From Flavobacterium sp. HSC-61S13 (GTDB lineage Bacteria > Bacteroidota > Bacteroidia > Flavobacteriales > Flavobacteriaceae): a stretch of 64,000 nucleotides of DNA. Below the pieces are notes generated by a model. That model did not search any database and was not told the DNA's origin. It saw nothing but the letters and a program-made list of their open reading frames with translations. Shown piece after piece: positions 51,583 to 59,405 of this stretch; position 1 is the stretch's first letter; each line of letters starts with the position of its first letter. The position numbers and the translations under genes are program-made. Location: assembly GCF_024171535.1 (NCBI RefSeq), contig NZ_JALJZV010000002.1, positions 248,001 through 312,000 on the forward strand, in the 5' to 3' direction.

Positions 51583-52218
51583 TTAATTTTTAAGTATCTG
51601 CATAAACTGAATTCGCGGAATTTCGCGCGCACCCAAACTGTCCAAATGATCGTTATAAACCTGACAATCGAGAAGTTGATATTGATGCTGTTGTAAGTAC
51701 TGCACCAATGCGATAAAGGCTACTTTACTGGCATTAGCCACCAAAGAAAACATGCTTTCTCCGCAAAAGATATGACCCAAGTCAACTCCATACAAGCCGC
51801 CCACCAATTGGTCTTCTTGCCAAACCTCAACCGATTTGGCTCGATTTTGCCTGTGTAATTCGCAATAGGCCTCAATCATATCGTCGGTAATCCAGGTGCC
51901 GTTTTGCCCTTCTCTCTTGACTTTTTGACAATGATTGATCACCTGACGAAATTCCCGATTAAAAGTCACTCTAAAAGTATTTCTATTGAGAATGTTGCGC
52001 ATGCTTTTCGACACTTTGAGTTCGTCTAAAAACAAGACCATACGCGGATCTGGAGCCCACCAAGTAATAGGCTCCCCATCTTCAAACCACGGAAAGATAC
52101 CCGACTGATACGCCAATAAGAGACGCTCGGTTGATAAATCTCCTCCCAGAGCAATAATTCCTGATTCATGGGTTTGCGTGACTTCGGGAAAAAAAAGGTT
52201 ATTGTTGATTATATACAT
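51583..52218 (-). CDS. aat: Leucyl/phenylalanyl-tRNA--protein transferase
   Basis: Aat adds Leu or Phe from tRNA to proteins with N-terminal Arg or Lys, marking them for ClpAP degradation by the N-end rule. The 211-residue protein has the family motifs GIFPWFEDGEPITWWAPDPR near residue 45, HCQKVKREGQNGTWITDDMI, and LVGGLYGVDLGHIFCGESMF. The length is normal. A block of short tandem repeats lies just upstream of its start, and the repeat-protein gene follows after 3 nt. Confidence 0.96.
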   Translation of the reverse strand: MYIINNNLFFPEVTQTHESGIIALGGDLSTERLLLAYQSGIFPWFEDGEPITWWAPDPRMVLFLDELKVSKSMRNILNRNTFRVTFNREFRQVINHCQKVKREGQNGTWITDDMIEAYCELHRQNRAKSVEVWQEDQLVGGLYGVDLGHIFCGESMFSLVANASKVAFIALVQYLQQHQYQLLDCQVYNDHLDSLGAREIPRIQFMQILKN

Positions 52219-52234
52219 CGTTAGTCGAGAATCG

Positions 52235-52292
52235 TGATCAGTAATCAGTGATCAGTAATCAGTAATCAGTGATCAGTAATCAGTGATCAGTA
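52235..52292. repeat. Short tandem repeat array based on TGATCAGTAATCAG
   Basis: About four copies of a 14-bp unit, some shortened to 7 bp (TGATCAGTAATCAG, AATCAG, TGATCAG), lie between the aat start and the terminator of the DUF3127 gene. Each TGATCA is itself palindromic. No function is evident. Confidence 0.85.
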
Positions 52293-52319
52293 AGCCGAGG
52301 AGCTGTGGTAAAAAAACAA

Positions 52320-52344
52320 AGGCTGTCCCCTTTGGAGACAGCCT
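52320..52344 (-). terminator. Terminator after the DUF3127 gene
   Basis: AGGCTGTCCCC (52320-52330) pairs with GGAGACAGCCT (52334-52344). On the minus strand it is followed by TTTGTTTTTTT. Confidence 0.88.
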
Positions 52345-52354
52345 CTTTTTATTT

Positions 52355-52732
52355 TTAGAACGGTAAATCGTCGTGTTCTTCTTCATTAAATTTCGGAGCC
52401 GATTCAAATTGCTCAGAAGGCATAGAAGGAGGTGTTGCCATACCAGCCGGTTGCTCTGCAACAGCTTTTTCAATTCTCCATCCTTGGATTGAGTTGAAAT
52501 ATTTGGTTTCTCCCTGTGGATTTGTCCACTCTCTACCTCTAAGGTTAATCGATACTTTAACGGGTTCTCCTACTTGGAATGCATTTAATAAATCACAACG
52601 ATCTTGAGTAAACTCAATCATGATATGCTGTGGATATTGTTCGTCTGTTGTTACTACCAACTCTCTCTTTTTAAAAGACTGACTCACTTGCTGTGGTTGG
52701 TTGATTACTTTAATTCTTCCTAAAACTTCCAT
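52355..52732 (-). CDS. DUF3127 protein with SSB-like acidic C-terminal tail
   Basis: This 125-residue protein is of the DUF3127 family, common in Bacteroidota. The body (about 1-90; MEVLGRIKVINQPQQVSQSF, MIEFTQDRCDLLNAFQVGEP, VKVSINLRGREW) looks like an OB-fold barrel. A Pro/Ala/Ser linker follows, and the protein ends EEEHDDLPF. That end closely matches the DDIPF tip by which single-stranded DNA binding proteins recruit repair partners. No membrane segment or signal. A role in DNA metabolism is inference from the tail. It is downstream of the flavin reductase gene (39-nt gap). Confidence 0.88.
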   Translation of the reverse strand: MEVLGRIKVINQPQQVSQSFKKRELVVTTDEQYPQHIMIEFTQDRCDLLNAFQVGEPVKVSINLRGREWTNPQGETKYFNSIQGWRIEKAVAEQPAGMATPPSMPSEQFESAPKFNEEEHDDLPF

Positions 52733-52771
52733 CGTATTAAATTTTATCGCGTTATATTGATTTGTGAAAAA

Positions 52772-53647
52772 CTACTTTTGAGCTAAAATTGTTTTCCACG
52801 CCAAAGTTACATTATTTTCAATTAAATATTCTTTTGCTTTTTCCAATTTCTTGTTTTCATCTGGATGCTGCAACAGTTCTTGCAATTCCAAATTTTCAGA
52901 AACAAAAGCTTTTACCGCTTCTGGGCTAGGTAATTCCTCAACATTGCCGAGTATCCCCAAATCATTACCGCTAAAGATAGGACTTTTTCTAACTACTTCA
53001 GGAATGGCATCAACGCCAATACCCAAGGTCGTCAAAGGTTTTTCTACTTCAAACAACCCATCATTAGCCCGGGTATACCAATTCCCTCCCATTCGAGCCA
53101 CCAAGTCCATTTTATCCTGCTGAATAGCTCCTTGCTCATTTAAAACCGCTTCATTGATATGCATTTTAACAACCTCGCAAATCACTAAGTTACCGGCACC
53201 TCCTTGATCGCCTAAACCGATCACCTCATTAACGATACATTCAAATTGAACCGGACTTTCTGCAACCCTAAAAGGACTTACTAAGTCGGATTTCAACATG
53301 GTAAATCCAGCCTTCTCAAACTCATTGACACCATCCTTATATTCTGTACTACTCAGCGAGGTCTGCTGCACCATCTCATAGTTCACCACATTAATCACTA
53401 CTTGCTGTGTCGCTTGAACATTAAACAAAGTATGTTTTAAAGTATTGTCACGTACCCGTCTTGATGGCGAAAAAACCAATATCGGAGGGTTCGCACTAAA
53501 CATATTAAAAAACGAAAAAGGCGACAAATTTGGATTGCCGTCCGCATCGATTGTACTCGCCAAGGCAATGGGACGCGGCCCAATAGCACTTTGCATATAG
53601 GCTTGTAACTGAACAGTGGTAATATCTTTAGGATCAATGGTTTTCAT
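52772..53647 (-). CDS. Flavin reductase-like domain protein
   Basis: This 291-residue protein has a flavin reductase-like FMN-binding domain (IGPRPIALASTIDADGNPNL, SPFSFFNMFSANPPILVFSP, EFEKAGFTML). The start is the ATG complementary to 53645-53647. The open frame extends 234 nt further but adds low-complexity Lys/Ile sequence overlapping the divergent kinase gene. The C-terminal 80 residues are a charged extension of unknown role. The reaction cannot be fixed; relatives supply reduced flavin or act as oxidoreductases. Confidence 0.88.
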   Translation of the reverse strand: MKTIDPKDITTVQLQAYMQSAIGPRPIALASTIDADGNPNLSPFSFFNMFSANPPILVFSPSRRVRDNTLKHTLFNVQATQQVVINVVNYEMVQQTSLSSTEYKDGVNEFEKAGFTMLKSDLVSPFRVAESPVQFECIVNEVIGLGDQGGAGNLVICEVVKMHINEAVLNEQGAIQQDKMDLVARMGGNWYTRANDGLFEVEKPLTTLGIGVDAIPEVVRKSPIFSGNDLGILGNVEELPSPEAVKAFVSENLELQELLQHPDENKKLEKAKEYLIENNVTLAWKTILAQK

Positions 53648-53795
53648 GAACAACGCTGCTATTTTATATTTAGGTATGTAAAAATAACAAAAAGCTTTTA
53701 GAATAGCATCGCAATAACGAAGTTTTACCGTCAAAATGAAAAGTTTCGCTTTGAAGCAGTTAATTTTTATTACATTTAAACACAAATTGATCTCT

Positions 53796-54962
53796 ATGTT
53801 TTTTAAAACCAAAAACAATACTTGGCGCTGGCTAATTATCTTGACTGCCTTTAGTGCTTTGGTCCTTATACTGTGGAACACCTATACCTTCTTTCAAACT
53901 TTTAAAGACGAAGAACGCTTAAAGATGGAAATCTGGGCTAGCGCTTCACAAACCTTAAACAAAGCTGACCTCAACGATACCGATTTGGGATTACCCCTTC
54001 AAATCTTAAATACCAACAATACGATTCCCATTATTCAAACGACCGATCAAGACAGTATTATCAATATGGTCAATGTCGAAGATCACATTATGAATAATCC
54101 AGAGAAGACTAAAGATTTTTTAAACAAACTCAAATCCCAAAACAGCCCCATAGTCGTCGAATTCGACAACAATAAGCAGTACTTGTATTACGGAAACTCC
54201 TCCTTATTGACCAAACTAAAATATTATCCCGGCGCGCTAATTTTGATTTTTTTGTTTTTCTCAGCGATGATTTTTAGTTTTTATCGCGCCAGTAAAATGG
54301 CTACGCAAAACAGACTATGGGCAGGAATGGCCAAGGAAACAGCTCATCAAATTGGAACACCCTTATCCTCCTTACTCGGCTGGGTTGAGATTATGAAACT
54401 CGACGAGGTCAATGAGGAAACGGTCAGTGAAATTGAAAAGGATGTTTATCGACTGCAAACCATCGCAGAGCGGTTTTCTAAAATCGGTTCGGAACCCGTT
54501 TTGGAATTACGCGATACCATTGAAGAGACCAAAAAAACCTTTGACTATTTGCGTTCGCGCGTTTCTAAACAAATTATTTTTTCGTTTAACGCACCGGATT
54601 ATCCACTGCTGATGCCGATGAATCCCATCTTACACAGTTGGACCATCGAAAACTTAATAAAAAACGCAATCGATGCTATGAAAGGAAAAGGAGCCGTCGA
54701 TATCATTATTGATGACAATGAAAAATCAATCCGAATCCAGATTAAAGACACGGGTAAAGGGATCGCTAAAAAACAATTTAAGAGGATTTTTGAACCGGGC
54801 TACACCACCAAAAAACGAGGATGGGGACTTGGACTGTCGCTAACTAAACGGATAGTAGAATCCTACCACAATGGCGTTATAAAAGTAACTCATTCCGAAA
54901 TTGGTAAAGGAACCACGATTTGCATCGTGTACAAAAAACAAAAAACCGCAAATAACATTTAA
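53796..54962 (+). CDS. Orphan sensor histidine kinase
   Basis: This is a 388-residue membrane kinase. Membrane segments at about 11-31 and 145-163 flank a periplasmic sensor of about 110 residues without a recognised fold. The HisKA region holds the phospho-acceptor (AKETAHQIGTPLSSLLGW, His near residue 184). The ATPase domain has the N box ENLIKNAIDAMKGKG, G1 DTGKGIAKKQ and G2 GWGLGLSLTKRIVESY. The ATG at 53796 is preferred to one at 53736, but either is possible. No response regulator is adjacent. Its 3' end overlaps a terminator for the opposite strand. Confidence 0.9.
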   Translation: MFFKTKNNTWRWLIILTAFSALVLILWNTYTFFQTFKDEERLKMEIWASASQTLNKADLNDTDLGLPLQILNTNNTIPIIQTTDQDSIINMVNVEDHIMNNPEKTKDFLNKLKSQNSPIVVEFDNNKQYLYYGNSSLLTKLKYYPGALILIFLFFSAMIFSFYRASKMATQNRLWAGMAKETAHQIGTPLSSLLGWVEIMKLDEVNEETVSEIEKDVYRLQTIAERFSKIGSEPVLELRDTIEETKKTFDYLRSRVSKQIIFSFNAPDYPLLMPMNPILHSWTIENLIKNAIDAMKGKGAVDIIIDDNEKSIRIQIKDTGKGIAKKQFKRIFEPGYTTKKRGWGLGLSLTKRIVESYHNGVIKVTHSEIGKGTTICIVYKKQKTANNI

Positions 54963-54972
54963 TTATCTGCGG
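54932..54972 (-). terminator. Terminator of greA-HIT, overlapping the kinase 3' end
   Basis: CCGCA(A)ATAA (54946-54955) pairs with TTAT(C)TGCGG (54963-54972) with one mismatch. On the minus strand it is followed by a T-rich run (plus A-rich 54932-54945). It sits partly inside the last codons of the sensor kinase gene. Confidence 0.65.
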
Positions 54973-55000
54973 CTCTGAACTGGTTTCATACCAGCTATAC

Positions 55001-55390
55001 TTACATATTTTTCTGAATTGCCTTAGCTAAGGCATCAAATTCTATTTCCGATAAAGTAGTTTTTCTAACAAAACGCATATCCTCCATATCTTGCAATGGA
55101 ATCAGATGTACGTGAACATGTGGAACTTCTAGCCCCACTACCGCCATTCCGATACGTTTACACGGAACAGTTCGTTCTATTGCTTGGGCAACTTTTCGAG
55201 AAAACTTCATCAATTCAAGATAGTTGTCTTCCTCCATATCAAAAATCTTGTTGACTTCTTTTTTGGGAATACAAAGGGTATGACCTTTTGCATTGGGATT
55301 AATATCCAAAAATGCTAAAAACTGGTCGTCTTCTGCCACTTTGTAAGCCGGAATTTCTCCGCTGATAATTTTTGTGAATATAGAACTCAT
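55001..55390 (-). CDS. HIT-family hydrolase (HINT-like)
   Basis: This 129-residue histidine triad protein has the N-terminal FTKIISGEIPAYKVAED, the mid motif DINPNAKGHTLCIPKKEV and the catalytic triad HVHVHLIPL (HxHxH) near residue 93. Family members hydrolyse nucleoside phosphoramidates and similar substrates. It lies 24 nt after greA in the same direction and probably shares its mRNA. Confidence 0.95.
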   Translation of the reverse strand: MSSIFTKIISGEIPAYKVAEDDQFLAFLDINPNAKGHTLCIPKKEVNKIFDMEEDNYLELMKFSRKVAQAIERTVPCKRIGMAVVGLEVPHVHVHLIPLQDMEDMRFVRKTTLSEIEFDALAKAIQKNM

Positions 55391-55414
55391 ATCTCTTGAA
55401 TATTATAAAGTTAT

Positions 55415-55891
55415 TTAATCTCTACTGATTTCCAAAACCTCAAATTTCATGATCCCATTAGGAACCTGAATTTCTGCAACTTCTCCAACAGTTTTTCCAA
55501 GTAAACCCCTTCCAATTGGAGACGTTACCGAAATCTTCCCTGCCTTCAAATCCGCTTCACTTTCCGCCACCAAAGTATAAGTCATCTCCATACCGTTTAA
55601 TTGATTTTTTATCTTAACGGTTGAAAGGACCAAAGCCTTAGTAACATCCAATTGTGATTCATCGATAAGTCGCGCATTGGCATTAACCTCTTCCAATTTA
55701 GAAATTTTAAGTTCTAATAAACCTTGCGCTTCCTTAGCTGCATCATACTCTGCATTCTCCGATAAATCTCCTTTGTCTCTGGCATCCGCAATTGCTTGCG
55801 ACGCTTTTGGACGCTCCACACTCTTTAACTGCTCAATCTCATCTCTTAGTTTTTTCAAACCCTCAGCAGTATAATACGAAATTTTACTCAT
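55415..55891 (-). CDS. greA: Transcription elongation factor GreA
   Basis: GreA rescues backtracked RNA polymerase by stimulating RNA cleavage. The 158-residue protein has an N-terminal coiled coil (SYYTAEGLKKLRDEIEQLKS) with the acidic tip DARDKGDLSENAEYDAAKEA. The C-terminal FKBP-like domain includes SPIGRGLLGKTVGEVAEIQV. The length is normal. The leader of about 100 nt contains a terminator-like hairpin, and a near-perfect promoter lies upstream. Confidence 0.97.
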   Translation of the reverse strand: MSKISYYTAEGLKKLRDEIEQLKSVERPKASQAIADARDKGDLSENAEYDAAKEAQGLLELKISKLEEVNANARLIDESQLDVTKALVLSTVKIKNQLNGMEMTYTLVAESEADLKAGKISVTSPIGRGLLGKTVGEVAEIQVPNGIMKFEVLEISRD

Positions 55892-55910
55892 AATTTACAT
55901 GGTTTATAAA

Positions 55911-55939
55911 ATAGAAAAAATCCCATCGAAACGGGATTT
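55911..55939 (-). promoter_or_regulatory. Terminator-like hairpin in the greA leader, possible attenuator
   Basis: On the minus strand AAATCCC (55939-55933) pairs with GGGATTT (55924-55918), followed by a T run. It lies between the predicted greA transcript start (near 55995) and the ATG at 55891, so a fraction of transcripts would stop before the gene. GreA itself affects pausing, so feedback is conceivable. Confidence 0.55.
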
Positions 55940-56001
55940 CTTTCTATGAAGATATTATTTAATCGATATATTTAATTATTTACTAACTGTATCATTTTTG
56001 T

Positions 56002-56031
56002 CAAAGTTAAATAATTAAATTTGTTTTCCAA
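56002..56031 (-). promoter_or_regulatory. Promoter of greA-HIT
   Basis: On the minus strand TTG (56031-56029), exactly 19 nt, then TAACTTTG (56009-56002) give an excellent Bacteroidota promoter. It overlaps the divergent promoter-like site of the lipoprotein gene. Confidence 0.8.
56016..56023 (+). promoter_or_regulatory. Putative -7 element for the Rieske-like lipoprotein gene
   Basis: TAAATTTG matches TAnnTTTG, with TTG at 55998-56000 and a 15-nt spacer. It lies 20 nt before the ATG at 56043 and is interleaved with the greA promoter on the other strand. Confidence 0.5.
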
Positions 56032-56042
56032 ATTCTTTAATC

Positions 56043-56468
56043 ATGAAAAAGCTTTTTCTATTATTTATTATTACTATTTCATTTTTAGGCTGTTCCAAAG
56101 ATAGTTTTAGTAATCAAAACCCTTATTTACCCGATTATCCCTTTTCAACGAATATTAATTTAAACCTTCCTCAATACAGCAATTTAAAGCACCCATCAAC
56201 TTCGGTGCGTATTTTTGGTGAAGGTCTTGGTGTTCGTGGACTTATTATTTTCAACTCGGGAAGTGGCTATAAAGCATACGACCTAGCTTGCCCCAATCAT
56301 GAATTAAGAGATTGTTCGATCATGGATCTTAAAGGAGTGTCTGCCGAATGTAGCTGTGATGGTTATAAATACCTTCTGTTTACAGGCCTTGCTGATGGTG
56401 CGCAGTATCAGTTAAAACAATATCGAATAGATCTTATAGGTGGGGATGTTTTAAAAATCTATAATTAG
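56043..56468 (+). CDS. Rieske-like lipoprotein
   Basis: This 141-residue protein has a lipoprotein signal (MKKLFLLFIITISFLGC, Cys17). The C-terminal half reads GYKAYDLACPNHELRDCSIM, then AECSCDGYKYLLFTGLADG, recalling a Rieske domain in which CPNH supplies the first Cys/His pair. The second pair, normally CxxH, appears as CSCDG with no His, so a normal 2Fe-2S cluster is doubtful. It is probably an envelope lipoprotein of unknown role. It diverges from greA with overlapping promoters and ends at a strong terminator. Confidence 0.75.
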   Translation: MKKLFLLFIITISFLGCSKDSFSNQNPYLPDYPFSTNINLNLPQYSNLKHPSTSVRIFGEGLGVRGLIIFNSGSGYKAYDLACPNHELRDCSIMDLKGVSAECSCDGYKYLLFTGLADGAQYQLKQYRIDLIGGDVLKIYN

Positions 56469-56503
56469 TGATTCCAATTACTTTAACGCTGATAGCGCTG
56501 AAT

Positions 56504-56549
56504 AAAATGAGTAGACAGACCAAGGTCTGTCCGCTCATTTTGTTTTTTT
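56504..56549 (+). terminator. Long terminator hairpin after the Rieske-like lipoprotein
   Basis: AAAATGAG (56504-56511) and GACAGACC (56514-56521) pair with GGTCTGTC (56524-56531) and CTCATTTT (56534-56541), with a 2-nt internal loop, followed by G and seven T residues. The T run overlaps the stop codon of the convergent receptor gene. Confidence 0.9.
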
Positions 56550-58722
56550 AGAATTTCAACGTTACTCCCGCCAATATATTAAAGGTTGCCTGCGGATAAT
56601 ATCCCGCACCCTCTTGAGTGCTTACCGTTTCATTAGCTACTTCATCATAGGTATAGTAAAATCCATTAGAAAGGTATTTGACATCAAAAATATTGTTAGC
56701 CAAAACAGAGAATCCCACGGACTGAAACCAGCCCTTAACCGGAAATTCATAAGTCATGCTGATATCATTGACAAAGTACGCATCCAATTTAGATTTTTCC
56801 ATATCGACATTACCCATATATTGCTCACCAACAAACTTAGCCAACCAAGAGATATTCATTCCTTTAATCGGCACATAAGTCAGTACGTTTGATCCAATAA
56901 AACTAGGAGAAAACGCAATATTCGTATTTCCTAAATTAACTAATTCACCATTCCACTCTGTGTGAAAATCAATATTTCTATTTTTACTCAAAGTCACGCT
57001 CGGATTCCAATATATCTTTTCCTGTAAACGTACCGTGGCATCAACCTCCAATCCAAGGCGATAACTATCGCCACTATTTTCTCTGATCGGAGCACCTACA
57101 TCATTTAAAGCACCTGTTAAAACCAATTGATCTTTATAACGCATATAGTAAGCATTGACATTTATTGTCGCTATTGGTGAACGGTATCTCCATCCCAACT
57201 CAAAATCATTTAACTTTTCGGGTTTGGGATTTCCATCTTTATAATCATTTCTATTGGGTTCTCTATTCGCTCTAGCATAGGAAAAATATCCTTGATTTTG
57301 TTCGTTTACTTGGTAAGTAATACCTGCCTTGGGGTTGAAGAAGTCAAAGCTGTCGTTGACATTTCCCGTTTCCACTCCATTGGCTTTATATTGTACTTTT
57401 CTAAACTGCACATCTCCAAATAAACTCCATTTATTCGTTACTTGATACGTGGCTTTAACATAGGAGTTAAGATCTGTTTTTAGCGCGTTATCATCGTAAT
57501 ACTTTTGGTTATATTCATATTTCACCGGCTGCTTGATCCACAATATCGTTCCGTAATGCTCACCCTCATACTTGTTTGCAGCTCCACCGATAATTACATC
57601 TAATCGGTCTGTTTTATAGTTTGCTGAAAACGTAAAACCATAGAAATCATTTTCCAGCCACTTTTGACGGATAATATCCGATTTCTTCACTTCTTTTCCA
57701 TCTACGATGATTGGGCTTAGTCCATATTCCGCAAACTTACCATTGACTTTATAGTTTTCATAATAGCCTTCCCCTATGGTATAATGAAGTGCCATATTGC
57801 TCGTCCACCTAGATGACCAACGCTCGTTCCAATGCAACTGAAAGTGATCCTGCTTGTAGTTGTCTGTTTCATTATCGTAAAACCTCATAGTTCCTTGATC
57901 GTCATAATATACTCCTGAAGTATTAAAACGACGATGATTTTCCAATTTGTCTGGATCTTCTAAACCATTCCAAGCCTGATACGTTTTTTGACTTCCTCCA
58001 AATGCCAAGGCTTTGATTAAAGTAGTTTTACCGAGATAGGTTCCCTGTAAGAAATAAGATTTTAAATCGGAAGTAGCACGATCTATATATCCATCTGAAT
58101 GAATATTGGACAAACGACCCGCTATTTCAAAATGATCATTCATCAGCCCCGTACTAAATTTGACGGTGTGTTTACGGGTATTGTAACTGCCGAACGAATT
58201 GGAAATCTCTCCGTTACTCTTATAGGAATACGAGTCGGTCAATAAATTCAAACTGGCTCCGAAAGCAGCAGATCCATTTGTCGACGTCCCGACACCGCGT
58301 TGCAATTGAAGATTTTGAATGGACGACGTAAAATCAGGCATATTAACCCAAAAAGTTCCTTGAGATTCCCCGTCATTGTAAGGAATTCCGTTTAAAGTTA
58401 CATTTACTCGAGTTGCATCACTTCCACGAACTCGTATACTTGAGTAACCAACGCCATTACCAGCATCGGTAGTCATCACAACAGACGGCATAAAGTTCAT
58501 CAGGGAAGGGATATCTTGACCCAGATTTCTCTTGGCCAATTCTTTCTTCGACAAATTGCTGTAAGCGATCGGAGTTTTGTCGTCCACGCGAATGGAAGCG
58601 ACCAAAATTTCATCTAAAGCGGTTACTTTAGTAGAATCTACAACTACTTTTTCTTGTGCAATTCCGGAAATTGAAGCTAAAAGTGCCGCTGTAAGCCAGG
58701 GATAAAAAAACTTTGTTTTCAT
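56548..58722 (-). CDS. TonB-dependent receptor, thiamine-compound uptake predicted
   Basis: This 724-residue outer-membrane receptor has a signal peptide from the ATG at 58722 (MKTKFFYPWLTAALLASISG). An upstream frame to 58758 is not needed. The plug domain is clear (IPSLMNFMPSVVMTTDAGNG, IRVRGSDATRVNVTLNGIPY, QNLQLQRGVGTSTNGSAAFG), followed by a barrel ending FNILAGVTLKF. There is no carboxypeptidase-like extension and no SusD partner. The leader carries a TPP riboswitch, so the cargo is probably thiamine, TPP or a precursor. The substrate call is inference from the riboswitch. Confidence 0.93.
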   Translation of the reverse strand: MKTKFFYPWLTAALLASISGIAQEKVVVDSTKVTALDEILVASIRVDDKTPIAYSNLSKKELAKRNLGQDIPSLMNFMPSVVMTTDAGNGVGYSSIRVRGSDATRVNVTLNGIPYNDGESQGTFWVNMPDFTSSIQNLQLQRGVGTSTNGSAAFGASLNLLTDSYSYKSNGEISNSFGSYNTRKHTVKFSTGLMNDHFEIAGRLSNIHSDGYIDRATSDLKSYFLQGTYLGKTTLIKALAFGGSQKTYQAWNGLEDPDKLENHRRFNTSGVYYDDQGTMRFYDNETDNYKQDHFQLHWNERWSSRWTSNMALHYTIGEGYYENYKVNGKFAEYGLSPIIVDGKEVKKSDIIRQKWLENDFYGFTFSANYKTDRLDVIIGGAANKYEGEHYGTILWIKQPVKYEYNQKYYDDNALKTDLNSYVKATYQVTNKWSLFGDVQFRKVQYKANGVETGNVNDSFDFFNPKAGITYQVNEQNQGYFSYARANREPNRNDYKDGNPKPEKLNDFELGWRYRSPIATINVNAYYMRYKDQLVLTGALNDVGAPIRENSGDSYRLGLEVDATVRLQEKIYWNPSVTLSKNRNIDFHTEWNGELVNLGNTNIAFSPSFIGSNVLTYVPIKGMNISWLAKFVGEQYMGNVDMEKSKLDAYFVNDISMTYEFPVKGWFQSVGFSVLANNIFDVKYLSNGFYYTYDEVANETVSTQEGAGYYPQATFNILAGVTLKF

Positions 58723-58805
58723 TCGTAAAAAAATATTTTTTACAAATAAAAGGGGCAATTATTTATGATTAATAATTACATATCGTATTCCGCGAGTTCA
58801 ACAGT

Positions 58806-58890
58806 ACGTCAAACTCTTTTTCCCTTGGCGGCATTATCCGCCCAGGTTCTATGGGTATAATCTCAGCCTTATTTGGCACCCCTTTGAGAC
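58806..58890 (-). promoter_or_regulatory. TPP riboswitch (THI element)
   Basis: The minus strand contains in order GGGGTGCC, GGCTGAGA, ACCC, GAACCTG, GGATAATGCCG and AAGGGAA, the hallmark conserved segments of the thiamine pyrophosphate aptamer. A P1 stem can form from CAAA near 58885 and TTTG near 58812. The start codon of the receptor is 84 nt downstream. A weak hairpin (GTAAAAAATATTTTTTTAC) just before the ATG may be part of the expression platform. Binding of TPP is expected to lower expression. Confidence 0.95.
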
Positions 58891-58894
58891 AAGG

Positions 58895-58925
58895 CAAAAG
58901 TATTGGTTATTCTTTAAAACACCAA
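58895..58925 (-). promoter_or_regulatory. Promoter of the riboswitch-controlled receptor gene
   Basis: On the minus strand TTG (58925-58923), 20 nt, then TACTTTTG (58902-58895). The transcript would start near 58888, right at the 5' edge of the riboswitch. Confidence 0.8.
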
Positions 58926-59000
58926 TTTTTTCACTAGAAAGAATTCCTAAATAGCGGCATAATACTTCCTGTTTTGTCTTATATGGATGTATTCTGAACT

Positions 59001-59405
59001 TTAATCAAAATCGGGTCTTCTACGCATGGCTTTTTTAAGAGAAAGCTGTTGTTTGTTGTCTTTGCGTTTTCGAATCACAGATCTAGACACTTTAGTAGCT
59101 CTTCGCGGTTTTTCTCTAATTAAGGCCGTTTCTAATATGGAGAAAAAACGTTCTATTGCTCCATCTTTATTTCGAATTTGACTGCGAGTAGCGTCGCATT
59201 CTAACTGCAATACAGCCTCTTTTGACAGTCGGTTACGCAACATGGATTCCAACCGCCCAATTTGCTCTTCTGAAAAGGCTACTGTTTTAGATAAATCCCA
59301 AGTAAGTACCACTTTGGAAGAAACTTTATTAACATGCTGTCCCCCTGCCCCTCCGCTTCGAATGGCTTTAAACTGAAGTTCCGACAGTAATTTTTCTTTA
59401 TTCAC
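59001..59405 (-). CDS. arfB: ArfB-type peptidyl-tRNA hydrolase (alternative ribosome rescue)
   Basis: ArfB enters stalled ribosomes and hydrolyses peptidyl-tRNA without a codon. The 134-residue protein has the catalytic GGQ loop (IRSGGAGGQHVNKVSSKVVL) near residue 20. A basic C-terminal tail (KRKDNKQQLSLKKAMRRRPD) inserts in the empty mRNA channel in known homologues. The absence of codon-recognition domains separates it from RF1/RF2. It overlaps pnuC by 8 nt and is probably its downstream partner in one mRNA. Confidence 0.92.
   Translation of the reverse strand: MNKEKLLSELQFKAIRSGGAGGQHVNKVSSKVVLTWDLSKTVAFSEEQIGRLESMLRNRLSKEAVLQLECDATRSQIRNKDGAIERFFSILETALIREKPRRATKVSRSVIRKRKDNKQQLSLKKAMRRRPDFD

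Noticed and set aside
53648..53881. N-terminal extension of the flavin reductase-like protein
   Set aside because: The extra 78 residues are low-complexity, overlap the divergent kinase gene, and the ATG at 53647 begins the conserved domain.
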